DNA of 64,000 nt from JANRLF01 sp033762815 (GTDB lineage Bacteria; Bacteroidota; Bacteroidia; Chitinophagales; CAIOSU01): assembly GCA_033762815.1 (NCBI GenBank), contig JANRLF010000001.1:248001-312000 (forward strand), read 5' to 3'. Below are positions 51,588 through 58,914 of this stretch, piece by piece. The translations under genes were made by a program, and so were the position numbers. Under the pieces are notes generated by a model. That model was not told the origin of the DNA and did no database searches. It saw only the letters and a program-made list of their open reading frames with translations. Numbering within the stretch: the stretch's first letter is position 1; every line of letters starts with the position of its first letter.

Positions 51588-51598
51588 TAAACCTTCCC

Positions 51599-52579
51599 TT
51601 AGCCAATTGTCCTCAAGGGGCGGCGGCTATAGTAGCCCTTGTAGTACCATAGCTCGTACACGTCGCCTAGGTTGATGCTGTAGTCGTCGTACAGGTCGTT
51701 GAAGGAGTGCAGCAAGATATCTCCGGTCTCTACGTCATGGTCCAGCAACTGCTTGCACACGATACCATCCTTGCTCACCACAATAAATATCTCCTTCAGC
51801 CGCAGCTTGTCGCGCCAATGGATATGGGGCAGGTATTTGGCCTTTACAAAGTCGCCCTCGTACAGGTGGGGCACCATGCTATCGCCCTTCAGTTCGAACA
51901 CGCGGTAAGTACCGTCATTTTCGGTATAGAAGTCGTAGTCGGGCAGGGTCTCTAAAAATTCCGGGTCGGCAAATCCACGCTGGTAGCCCGCTTGTGCATA
52001 GGCAGGCACGGCCTTTACAATTTCATTGTTGTTGCGGTCAATGGCAATGGTGAGTATCTTCACATCGTCCATATCGCGAATGAACATGCCAGGGTCTTCG
52101 TAAAAGAGATAGCCCAAGTTGATTTTGTACTTTTTATAAAGGATATCGTAAATCAACTTGTTGGCATCTTTGATGCGCCCAGCTTTAAACTCATATAGAT
52201 AGTTGAAGTAAAGGCCGTTTTTCAGGCAGAAATCCTCATAGGTTTTCATGCCCCGTTCGCGCATCACTTGGTCCACGGCGGCCATTACCTTATCTACCCT
52301 GCGTTGGGTAAGCTTGGGGGTGTACAATTCTTCCGGATGAACCAGTTCCAAGTCTTCGGGCACGGAAGTAAACATTTCCCCTTGCCCGGTTTCCAACCAC
52401 TCCAAGCTTAGGTTAAAGGTCTCCTTCAATTTTTTCATGTGCCAATAAGCCAGTTCCGTTTTTTGGTTTTCTACCATACTAATAAGGGCCTGTTCCACGC
52501 CCAATACTTCTGCTATTTCTGCCTGGCTCTTTTTGATGGCCTTTCTGAATGTCTTTAACCGTTGTCCTAATTTTTCCAT
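51599..52579 (-). CDS. LexA/S24-type transcriptional repressor with two HTH regions
   Basis: 326 residues. Residues 1-66 are an XRE-type helix-turn-helix (LGQRLKTFRKAIKKSQAEIAE, ISMVENQKTELAYWHMKKL, SLEWLETGQG). Residues about 95-163 look like a second, diverged copy (VDQVMRERGMKTYEDFCLK ... DILYKKYKINLGYLFYED). The C-terminal part is an S24 peptidase domain: scissile-type Ala197-Gly198 (AYAQAG), nucleophile Ser234 (LKGDSMVP), general-base Lys276 (GIVCKQLL). This is the layout of phage CI-like and LexA-like repressors that cut themselves when RecA forms filaments after DNA damage. It faces a divergent run of five small genes across a 112-base gap carrying candidate operators, so it is the likely switch of that cassette. 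Confidence 0.88.
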   Translation of the reverse strand: MEKLGQRLKTFRKAIKKSQAEIAEVLGVEQALISMVENQKTELAYWHMKKLKETFNLSLEWLETGQGEMFTSVPEDLELVHPEELYTPKLTQRRVDKVMAAVDQVMRERGMKTYEDFCLKNGLYFNYLYEFKAGRIKDANKLIYDILYKKYKINLGYLFYEDPGMFIRDMDDVKILTIAIDRNNNEIVKAVPAYAQAGYQRGFADPEFLETLPDYDFYTENDGTYRVFELKGDSMVPHLYEGDFVKAKYLPHIHWRDKLRLKEIFIVVSKDGIVCKQLLDHDVETGDILLHSFNDLYDDYSINLGDVYELWYYKGYYSRRPLRTIG

Positions 52580-52608
52580 CTCGTTGCAGGAATCTTTTTT
52601 TATGAAAA

Positions 52609-52688
52609 ATTTATAAAATAACTTGACTTTTATGCCTTAACCACCGTTGTTTGTATAAAAACCCCGAAAAGTTAATAAAAGTTTATTA
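52609..52688. promoter_or_regulatory. divergent operator/promoter region of the S24 cassette
   Basis: The gap between the S24 repressor and the small-gene run. It holds ATTTATAA at 52609-52616 and a dyad with 7-base arms (TAATAAA 52673-52679, TTTATTA 52682-52688) ending 3 bases before the first plus-strand gene. TTATAAAT, the complement of ATTTATAA, recurs at 52957-52964 and 52970-52977, and ATTTATAA again at 54119-54126, each just upstream of a cassette gene. Confidence 0.4.
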
Positions 52689-52691
52689 GTT

Positions 52692-52934
52692 ATGCAAATA
52701 TCGATGGCCACTATTGAAAAAGTAAGATTGGGTTTAAGGGCTGCCTATCCAGGTGAATATGCCTTTAGAATCATTAGTAGATTGAGAAAGCGGGGGATAA
52801 AAATTAGTAAGCAGGAGATTTATAATTGTTTTTGCGGCTTGCCCGTAAAAAGGGAAAATTTGATTGTAAACACGGCAATTGAGTTGTTGCACGACCATAA
52901 ATCGGAACAAGACTTAAAAAAAAGTTCAAAATAG
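52692..52934 (+). CDS. small helical DNA-binding-like protein, first gene of the S24 cassette
   Basis: 80 residues (76 if Met5 is used). Basic helical pattern: MATIEKVRLGLRAAYPGEYAFRIISRLRKRGIKISKQEIYNCFCG, followed by LIVNTAIELLHDHK. The helix-turn-helix-like part (KISKQEIYNCFCGLPVKREN) is reminiscent of the recognition-helix area of small phage regulators (Cro-type), with a long C-terminal helix for dimerisation. No named family is recognised. It starts 112 bases from the repressor start, in the position that cro or an early regulator takes in phage switches. That parallel is inference. Confidence 0.65.
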   Translation: MQISMATIEKVRLGLRAAYPGEYAFRIISRLRKRGIKISKQEIYNCFCGLPVKRENLIVNTAIELLHDHKSEQDLKKSSK

Positions 52935-52989
52935 TTTATGAAACTTGAACTTTTAGTTATAAATTGCACTTATAAATAGGTAACGACTC

Positions 52990-53205
52990 ATGGAAATGGA
53001 CAATCAAACGCGGGAAATTTTGAGACAATTGATTAGGAACAGGTTTGACAGGTTGGCAAGCCACGAACTTTTTACAACTGGCATTCGGCTAATTGGTATA
53101 GCGCACAGCCTGGAAATGGATGAATTGGCGGCGGAAATGCGCGCCGACTTGGAAGCCGAACTGCCCAATAGGGGCATTATTCAGTACCTAAGCAAAGCAG
53201 CATAA
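52990..53205 (+). CDS. small helical protein of the S24 cassette, unknown
   Basis: 71 residues, all helical: NQTREILRQLIRNRFDRLASHELFTTG, then IGIAHSLEMDELAAEMRADLEAELP. No signal peptide, membrane segment or cysteine. I recognise no family. The 55-base gap before it contains two direct repeats of TTATAAAT (52957, 52970), 13 bases apart, so it may have its own regulated promoter as well as reading from the upstream gene. Confidence 0.6.
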   Translation: MEMDNQTREILRQLIRNRFDRLASHELFTTGIRLIGIAHSLEMDELAAEMRADLEAELPNRGIIQYLSKAA

Positions 53206-53243
53206 CGGGATTAAACAACAACAACGGGATAAACAACAAAGCA

Positions 53244-53747
53244 ATGAAGACACTCACACAACCAGCACCAAGCCACAACGGACAAGAGCAGTATGAAATA
53301 AGGTTGCAGCAATTTTTGCGCATCCTACACCGCATGCCCACCGACCAGGAGATACAGAGCAATCCGCAGAACAATAATAAGTATTTGGCCATATCTTATA
53401 TGGAAATGAAGCTGGACGAATTGTTCTTCGGCCTATGGGAAACGGTGGATTTCCAGTACCACCTAACCACTTCCGAAGTAGCAGGGAAAATTGACCTGCG
53501 GGTTTTCCACCCTATCGCCAAAGTATGGATTACCCGATCGGGGGTAGCAAGCACACCCCTGCAGGACCCCAATGCTACTTCGGGCAACCTTAGGACCAAT
53601 TTCAACCCTACGCCATTGGAAAAAGCACTGCCGCATTTAAAGGCCGAGTGCATCAAAAATGCAGCCCGTTCACTGGGCAAGCTATTTGGCCGCGATTTGA
53701 ACCGCGACTACGAGGATACTTACAAGCCGCTATTGAAAGTACGCTAG
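53244..53747 (+). CDS. Rad52-like single-strand annealing protein (predicted)
   Basis: 167 residues. I see no annotation-level family, but the pattern fits the Rad52/DdrA/Sak annealing fold: NKYLAISYMEMKLDELFFGLW (the strand-helix unit with the conserved Phe-Gly), then alternating strands (VDFQYHLTTSEVAGKIDLRVFHP, AKVWITRSGVASTPL), and the diagnostic C-terminal helix PHLKAECIKNAARSLGKLFG followed by RDLNRDYED. In human RAD52 the corresponding segment reads [20 protein letters not shown] then DKDY; the KxAxRSxGxxxG core is shared. Rad52-type proteins anneal complementary single strands and are typical of phage recombination modules and radiation-resistant bacteria. Setting behind an S24 repressor supports a damage- or phage-linked role. 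The call is from motif pattern only. Confidence 0.6.
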   Translation: MKTLTQPAPSHNGQEQYEIRLQQFLRILHRMPTDQEIQSNPQNNNKYLAISYMEMKLDELFFGLWETVDFQYHLTTSEVAGKIDLRVFHPIAKVWITRSGVASTPLQDPNATSGNLRTNFNPTPLEKALPHLKAECIKNAARSLGKLFGRDLNRDYEDTYKPLLKVR

Positions 53748-53771
53748 GCTTTCCCCAAACCATCTATTGAT

Positions 53772-54071
53772 ATGGTGATAGAAAGCTATACCATCGCTAC
53801 GTCCGTATTCGAGGTGATATGGGCGGAGGAGGCAGATACTTATGCCAGCTTGTTGCGGGTACCCCTTGATTTTGTTGAAGGATACTACCTGCGGCAAGGC
53901 AACCGCGAAACCTTATTGGAACATTGGGACAGCACTGCGGCCGAATTAAAGCAATGCTATACCATGGAACCACTGGACGATTGGCTGGACCATCTACAGC
54001 CCGCTTACAGAAGCCATAGCCTCACGGGATTGGTGCGTTTTTGCAACCAAATGGCGACTAGCAGCTATTAA
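53772..54071 (+). CDS. small acidic protein of the S24 cassette, unknown
   Basis: 99 residues, rich in acidic and aromatic residues (FEVIWAEEADTYASLLRVPLDFVEGYYLRQ, EPLDDWLDHLQPAYRSHSL). Helical, no signal peptide. No family is recognised. It starts 24 bases after the Rad52-like gene, so it is cotranscribed with it and could be its partner or loader, for example in the position where phages place an SSB-binding or exonuclease-associated protein. This is inference from position. Confidence 0.6.
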   Translation: MVIESYTIATSVFEVIWAEEADTYASLLRVPLDFVEGYYLRQGNRETLLEHWDSTAAELKQCYTMEPLDDWLDHLQPAYRSHSLTGLVRFCNQMATSSY

Positions 54072-54128
54072 AAATTTTTGCCCATTTGTTAGTTTATATT
54101 TTGTTATGAATAAGTAAAATTTATAAAA

Positions 54129-54422
54129 ATGAAACGACATTCCAGCTTAAAGAGAAAACCATTGCGCCGCAAGCGCTTGAAGCCAAAAACTAGGGAAGAC
54201 AAATATCTATTGGATGATGCCGATCTTCTCGAGTTCAGTAGCCTTTTTGACGATGAAGGGGAAATTATCGGCAAGCAAATCAATGAGGAGCGGTATGAAG
54301 CATTGATCAATAGGGTGCGATACATGAATAGCTATAAACAACCGGGCTACAAGTTTACCGGGGTGGTGCCAGAACCTAAAACGGTAGGGTACTATAAAAT
54401 AGGTGCACCGTATATAGATTGA
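54129..54422 (+). CDS. small protein with basic N-terminus, last gene of the S24 cassette
   Basis: 97 residues. The first 25 are strongly basic (KRKPLRRKRLKPKTRED), suited to nucleic-acid contact; the middle is acidic and helical (LDDADLLEFSSLFDDEGE) and the end is neutral (PKTVGYYKIGAPYID). No family is recognised. ATTTATAA lies at 54119-54126, 3 bases before the start codon, the same element seen near the other cassette genes. The stop overlaps an upstream alternative start of the BamA-like gene. Confidence 0.6.
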   Translation: MKRHSSLKRKPLRRKRLKPKTREDKYLLDDADLLEFSSLFDDEGEIIGKQINEERYEALINRVRYMNSYKQPGYKFTGVVPEPKTVGYYKIGAPYID

Positions 54423-54487
54423 TAAGCCCTTTCCTGACAAAGAAAATCGTCGTAACTTGTATCTTGTTCGGCAGGCTTCCATTATCG

Positions 54488-55705
54488 ATGAACTTATTGA
54501 TACGTATTTTTTTTCTGGCATTGGGTTGCATATTCGGGGTGTGCGCCATACAACCGCTCCATGCGCAAGGCATTGCCACTGTAGTTTCGCCCGCCGTTAA
54601 CTTGCCCGTAGATAGCTTGTTGCAAAAAGACACCGTGCAAGCGGCACCTATTGAACCCCGCCTTCGAAAAAGTTGGATAGATAAGCTCTGCTATGGCATC
54701 CCCATCGGCAAGGCGCGCTTGCTGCCCATTCCTGCTATAGGATATAATCCTGAAACCAGTTTTAGCTTTGGCCTTAGTGCGCAAACACTCTTTCGTTTCA
54801 GGGACAGTTCCGCCAATCTATCCCAGGCAGGCATTACGGTGATTTATACGCTGAAGAGGCAATTTGTTTTTGAGCCAAGGTGGCGCCTGTATTTGGGAAA
54901 GGATAAATTCAGGGTTTCTGGCGATTTAGTTTTCCAGCGTTACCCGGATAGCTTTTTTGGCATCGGAAACGAAACAAAATCGGAAGACAAGCAACGCTAC
55001 TCGGCCAAATATTTCATGTTCAAAAACCGGTTTTCGGTTCGGGTTGCCAAGTCTTTGTTCGTAGGTTTTCAGGTACGTACCGAGTATATGTACGATTTGC
55101 GCTCACTGGAAGAGGGGCGTTTTTTTGCCAGTGATGTCAATAGGGGTTTCAGCTATTTCGCCACTGGAGTAGGTGCCTTATTGGAATACGATACCCGCGA
55201 TAATGTGCTGTATCCATTTAAGGGCAGCAACATTATGTTTTCCAACTATTGCTACACCTCCTACCTTGGGGGCAACCAAAACCATTGGAATTTTGTAATT
55301 GATGCTCGCCAATTTGTCAACCCCTTCCGTAGCCATGTGTTGGCTTTCCAGGCTTATGCCGAGTTCAATACGGGCAGCCCGCCTTTCAAGATGCTTGCTG
55401 AATTGGGTGGGAGCCGTCTGTTAAGGGGCAACTTCAAAGGCCGTTATCGCGACAGGCATTTCCTGATGGCACAGGTGGAGTATCGTTTCCCTATTTGGTG
55501 GCGGTTTATCGGTGTTGCCTTTGTAGGTACGGGCGATGTAGCTGACAAGTTGGAAAAACTAAGTATCGGCGATTTAAAATTAAGTGCCGGGGGCGGTTTG
55601 CGTATCACTTTGGACGCCAAGGAACGCATCAACCTACGTTTCGATTATGCTTTCGGCTCCAATGGTGCAAGGGGCTTTTATTTCGGCTTGACGGAAGCCT
55701 TTTAA
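54488..55705 (+). CDS. BamA/TamA-family outer-membrane protein
   Basis: 405 residues from the ATG at 54488, which opens a signal peptide (LLIRIFFLALGCIFGVCAIQPLHAQ). An in-frame TTG at 54419 overlaps the previous stop and is less likely. The mature part is the bacterial surface antigen (Omp85) barrel: GATTERN-like strands FGLSAQTLFRF, VIYTLKRQFVFEPRWRLYLGKDKF, VGALLEYDTRDNVLYPFKGS (the conserved D-x-R-D-x-x-x-P-x-x-G motif), LGGSRLLRGNFKGRYRDRHF (the R-G-x-x motif of the lid loop), FGLTEAF. POTRA domains are absent or very short, so this is a POTRA-less member; function, perhaps transport or assembly in the outer membrane, is not known. Confidence 0.88.
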   Translation: MNLLIRIFFLALGCIFGVCAIQPLHAQGIATVVSPAVNLPVDSLLQKDTVQAAPIEPRLRKSWIDKLCYGIPIGKARLLPIPAIGYNPETSFSFGLSAQTLFRFRDSSANLSQAGITVIYTLKRQFVFEPRWRLYLGKDKFRVSGDLVFQRYPDSFFGIGNETKSEDKQRYSAKYFMFKNRFSVRVAKSLFVGFQVRTEYMYDLRSLEEGRFFASDVNRGFSYFATGVGALLEYDTRDNVLYPFKGSNIMFSNYCYTSYLGGNQNHWNFVIDARQFVNPFRSHVLAFQAYAEFNTGSPPFKMLAELGGSRLLRGNFKGRYRDRHFLMAQVEYRFPIWWRFIGVAFVGTGDVADKLEKLSIGDLKLSAGGGLRITLDAKERINLRFDYAFGSNGARGFYFGLTEAF

Positions 55706-56217
55706 TCGGGGATGAACACCATGGTCACGCTGCCATCGGCTGGGTACAGGGTCAGTTCGTTGTAGTTGATTCGGTACCGTGAGGCACTTTCCATTAAAGT
55801 ATAAAACCGCTGTTCGAAATCTTTCACTTGCTGTGTGCCGTTTACGCTTGATTTCACCGTTTTTGAGATGCGGATACCATTAGTGTCAAAAGTTTCATAA
55901 GAGCCGGAAATGGAGTTGATGAGGGCACCCCCTTTCAGTACATAAGGATAAATATAGGCTGGGTTGCCACTCACGGAATGGATGGAATCAGTAAAATTGA
56001 GGAAAGACTCCACCTCACCGCAAAGTACGTGATCCATACTACCATTGCTGGTATCCCTGAAACCCACAAAACGCCATTTACCTACCAATGTGTAGTTGAA
56101 TGAGCTATCAATGGCATAATCTATGGGGCACTCATCCACTATTTTTTCCTTATTGCAGGCACTAAGAAAGCACAGTATAATCAGGCTGGGAAGCAGTACC
56201 AAATGGGCATGGCGCAT
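55702..56217 (-). CDS. lipoprotein with META/lipocalin-like domain
   Basis: 171 residues. Lipobox LSAC with the lipidated Cys at about residue 21, preceded by a hydrophobic core (LVLLPSLIILCF). Mature part: YTLVGKWRFVGFRDTSNGSMDH opens like a lipocalin or META/HslJ domain, with further beta strands to the end (YRINYNELTLYPADGSVTMVFIPD). Such lipoproteins sit on the periplasmic face or surface of the outer membrane; no function is known. It is convergent with, and overlaps by 4 bases, the BamA-like gene. Confidence 0.75.
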   Translation of the reverse strand: MRHAHLVLLPSLIILCFLSACNKEKIVDECPIDYAIDSSFNYTLVGKWRFVGFRDTSNGSMDHVLCGEVESFLNFTDSIHSVSGNPAYIYPYVLKGGALINSISGSYETFDTNGIRISKTVKSSVNGTQQVKDFEQRFYTLMESASRYRINYNELTLYPADGSVTMVFIPD

Positions 56218-56296
56218 ATAACAAAATTACTGGAATATATAGCGAAAAGAAAATGTGGTGCTGCTATTTATCCACTTACGTAAAAGCCGGTGTCCA

Positions 56297-57004
56297 TTAG
56301 TCGTTGAAAGGATAAAAAGGCTGTTCTTGTTGATGCTTCTCATAGAATCTGAAAAAGGAATCGTTCAGATTTTTTACATGTGCGGCCATCATCCTAGGTT
56401 TTTCTACCATGGCGGAAACATAAAAGGGGAAAGGGTCGCGCATTTGTATAAAGTAACTGTCCCTCACTAGTAAGGCTCTCTCCAAAGAGCCAGTATTATC
56501 AGGATTGGATGTGCCGCCTTCTTGGGCAAACGTATAAGTTTCGGCTTGCAATGGACCAAACTCCGCTATCATGAAAAAGTCTTCCTTCAGCACAATTTTC
56601 GGGTCTATTTTCAAAGAGTCGTTCAAAAAGTAACCTGACCTTATACCCTTTTTTACTGAATCGGTTGCAGAACTGAAAAAGAAATAGACAGGGGAAAATT
56701 TATATGCTTCCCTAAAAGCGGCTACAATGCGTAAGTTTTCTTTTTCTTGGTCGGCCTGAATATTATCTGCTATATCAGTGGCTCCATTTTGGCGGTACAG
56801 TTTAATGGCTTGTTCCCGGGTTTTGAGCCGCACCAATAGCGCACCGTCCTTTAGTTTATTGATGCTATAAATAGCATATTGGCGTTTTTTCTTTTGGTAT
56901 TGCTCCGGAGCATCGAGTGTGGTAAAAACGGTATCTTTTTGGTTTTGCGCAATGATGGGCAACACCATCCATACCATCAGTAATACAAATATGAACTGCT
57001 TCAT
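56297..57004 (-). CDS. secreted protein of unknown function
   Basis: 235 residues from the ATG at 57004 (an earlier ATG at 57025 lies before the signal peptide). Signal peptide FIFVLLMVWMVLPIIAQ. Mature part is helical with charged segments (KEALRIVAAFREAYKFSPVYFF-like pattern; LKIDPKIVLKEDFFMIAEFGPLQ) and many Phe/Tyr. No family recognised. It begins 40 bases after the clpP terminator on the same strand, so it has its own promoter. Confidence 0.65.
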   Translation of the reverse strand: MKQFIFVLLMVWMVLPIIAQNQKDTVFTTLDAPEQYQKKKRQYAIYSINKLKDGALLVRLKTREQAIKLYRQNGATDIADNIQADQEKENLRIVAAFREAYKFSPVYFFFSSATDSVKKGIRSGYFLNDSLKIDPKIVLKEDFFMIAEFGPLQAETYTFAQEGGTSNPDNTGSLERALLVRDSYFIQMRDPFPFYVSAMVEKPRMMAAHVKNLNDSFFRFYEKHQQEQPFYPFND

Positions 57005-57043
57005 TGAATTCCCTTTTATCAGCAATCAATTCCTACGCCAAAC

Positions 57044-57069
57044 AAAAAAGGACGGCCTATACCGTCCTT
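57044..57069 (-). terminator. Rho-independent terminator of clpP
   Basis: Eight-base stem (57048-57055 with 57062-57069), 6-base loop, then a T-run on the minus strand, 24 bases after the clpP stop. Confidence 0.85.
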
Positions 57070-57092
57070 CTTACATAACGCAGTGAGTGAAA

Positions 57093-57707
57093 TTATAGTT
57101 TGCTTACTATTTCATCTACAATACCATACTCCAACGATTCCTGGGCATTCAGCCAAAAATCTCGGTCAAAGTCTTTCATGATTTTCTCAAAAGATTGGCC
57201 AGTATTTTCTGCCAAAATGCGTGCTCCCAATTCCTTGGTTTTTTTGATTTCGCGGGCAGTAATGGCCAAATCGGCGGCAGTTCCTTGGGCGCCACCAATA
57301 CTTGGCTGGTGTATCATTACCCTACCATTGGGGAAAATAAACCGACGGCCCTTGGTGCCATTGGATAGCAACAGCGAGCCCATAGAGGCCGCCAAGCCCA
57401 TGCATACGGTGGAAACAGGCGAGGTAATCAACTTCATGGTATCCATCACTACCATACCGGAGGTAACAATACCGCCCGGGCTATTGATATAAAGGGTAAT
57501 TTCTTTGCCTGGGTCTATGGATTCCAAATACATGAGGCGGTTGGTCACCCGTTCCGCGGAAGTATCGTCCACTACCCCCCAAAGGAAAATTTTCCGTTCT
57601 TCTAGGAATTTTCTATCGAAGCGGCCAAAGTCTTTAATACTGTTAAATATATCCTCAGGTTTCTCTGGAATCATTGGTTGATCTTCGTCAGGCATCATTA
57701 CGTTCAT
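57093..57707 (-). CDS. clpP: ATP-dependent Clp protease proteolytic subunit
   Basis: 204 residues, full length. Catalytic triad by alignment to E. coli ClpP: Ser108 (LAASMGSLLLS), His133 (MIHQPSIGGAQG), Asp183 (DRDFWLNA). The GGxVTSGMVVMDTMK and EYGIVDEI segments are conserved. Fourteen subunits form the barrel that, with ClpX or ClpA/C, degrades unfolded and SsrA-tagged proteins. No clpX is next to it. It has its own terminator. Confidence 0.96.
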   Translation of the reverse strand: MNVMMPDEDQPMIPEKPEDIFNSIKDFGRFDRKFLEERKIFLWGVVDDTSAERVTNRLMYLESIDPGKEITLYINSPGGIVTSGMVVMDTMKLITSPVSTVCMGLAASMGSLLLSNGTKGRRFIFPNGRVMIHQPSIGGAQGTAADLAITAREIKKTKELGARILAENTGQSFEKIMKDFDRDFWLNAQESLEYGIVDEIVSKL

Positions 57708-57808
57708 TCAATAAGCTTTTATAGGGTAAATTTAAAGAAATCTCTACCATAACACCTAATTTCAAGCCAAGCCGATTGCAACTGCCAAACTGGCGTACTT
57801 AATTGCAT

Positions 57809-57816
57809 TAAATTTG
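57809..57816 (+). promoter_or_regulatory. -7 promoter element of hldD
   Basis: TAAATTTG, an exact TAnnTTTG match, 25 bases before the hldD start codon. The -33 element is weak. Confidence 0.4.
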
Positions 57817-57841
57817 ATGACCCAAAACAATAAGGTAGCTT

Positions 57842-58810
57842 ATGATTGTTATTACAGGTGCGGCAGGATTTATTGGCAGTTGTTTGGTCAGCTTTTTCAA
57901 TCAAAAGGGTATCGATGATTTGTTGTTGGTAGATGATTTCAGCCCACCTGCCAAAATCCGCAACCTCGAAGGTAAACGCTATCTGCAAATGATCAGCCGA
58001 GAAGATTTTATCAATTGGGCAGTGGTAGATTCGCCGCCCATTGAGTTTGTCTTTCACTTGGGTGCCCGTACCGATACCACGGAAAAAGACAAAACAATTT
58101 TCGATACGCTGAATCTGGCCTATTCGCAGGCTATATGGGATATCTGCTCCGAAAAGGGCATTCCATTAGTGTACGCTTCTTCAGCGGCCACTTATGGATT
58201 GGGCGAGTATGGCTTTGCCGATGACCATGACATGTTGCCCCAGTTGCATCCGCTCAATCCCTATGGCGAATCGAAGCATGAATTTGACCTTTGGGCACTG
58301 GGGCAGGAAATACAACTCCCCTATTGGGTAGGGCTAAAGTTTTTCAATGTGTACGGGCCCAATGAATATCATAAAGGACGCATGGCATCGGTAGTGTACC
58401 ATGCCTTTCATCAAGTAAAGGAAACTGGAGCCATGAAGCTCTTCCGTTCGCACCACGCCAACTATGCCGATGGTGAACAGGAAAGGGATTTTATCTATAT
58501 AAAAGACCTGTTGCAGGTTTTGGACTTTTTTTATGAAGCCAAAACGGTCGATTCAGGCATTTATAATCTGGGTACTGGCAAGGCAGCAACCTTCAACATC
58601 TTGGCCCATGCGGTTTTTAAGTCCTTAAACCAGCCACCTCAAATAAGCTATATTGATATACCGGCCGATATTAGGGATACGTACCAATATTTTACGGAAG
58701 CACCTATGAAAAAACTTAGGGCTGCAGGTTATACTGCTCCATTCACCTCCCTTGAGGAGGGGATATTGGATTATGTGCAAAAATTTCTTCTGCCTGAAAA
58801 GTATTTATAA
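57842..58810 (+). CDS. hldD: ADP-L-glycero-D-manno-heptose-6-epimerase
   Basis: 322 residues, extended SDR/epimerase. NADP-binding GAAGFIGS at 6-13, the substrate-binding YFRY-like GARTDTTE and FHLGART motifs, catalytic Tyr-x-x-x-Lys in PYGESKHEF, and the characteristic NVYGPNEYHKGRMASV. The HldD motif DADGEQERDFIYIKD and the WDICSEKGIPLVYASSAATYG strand are typical. The enzyme makes the L-glycero form of ADP-heptose for LPS inner core. Also known as rfaD. Partners hldE and gmhB are not in the window. Confidence 0.95.
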   Translation: MIVITGAAGFIGSCLVSFFNQKGIDDLLLVDDFSPPAKIRNLEGKRYLQMISREDFINWAVVDSPPIEFVFHLGARTDTTEKDKTIFDTLNLAYSQAIWDICSEKGIPLVYASSAATYGLGEYGFADDHDMLPQLHPLNPYGESKHEFDLWALGQEIQLPYWVGLKFFNVYGPNEYHKGRMASVVYHAFHQVKETGAMKLFRSHHANYADGEQERDFIYIKDLLQVLDFFYEAKTVDSGIYNLGTGKAATFNILAHAVFKSLNQPPQISYIDIPADIRDTYQYFTEAPMKKLRAAGYTAPFTSLEEGILDYVQKFLLPEKYL

Positions 58811-58889
58811 TTCAGGCTGTTTCGCCAATATGCTCTTGGGTGATTCGTCATATTTTAAGTGAAACCACGGTTTAGCTTTTTCAAATCCG

Positions 58890-58897
58890 TATTTTTG
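58890..58897 (+). promoter_or_regulatory. -7 promoter element of the GT-B-like gene
   Basis: TATTTTTG, an exact TAnnTTTG match, 25 bases before the start codon of the GT-B-like gene. Confidence 0.4.
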
Positions 58898-58914
58898 CAG
58901 CCGATTTTTCCGAT

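Noticed and set aside
56222..56229. TAATTTTG promoter-like sequence before the META-type lipoprotein
   Set aside because: It is only 5 bases before the start codon, which would place the transcript start within the start codon.
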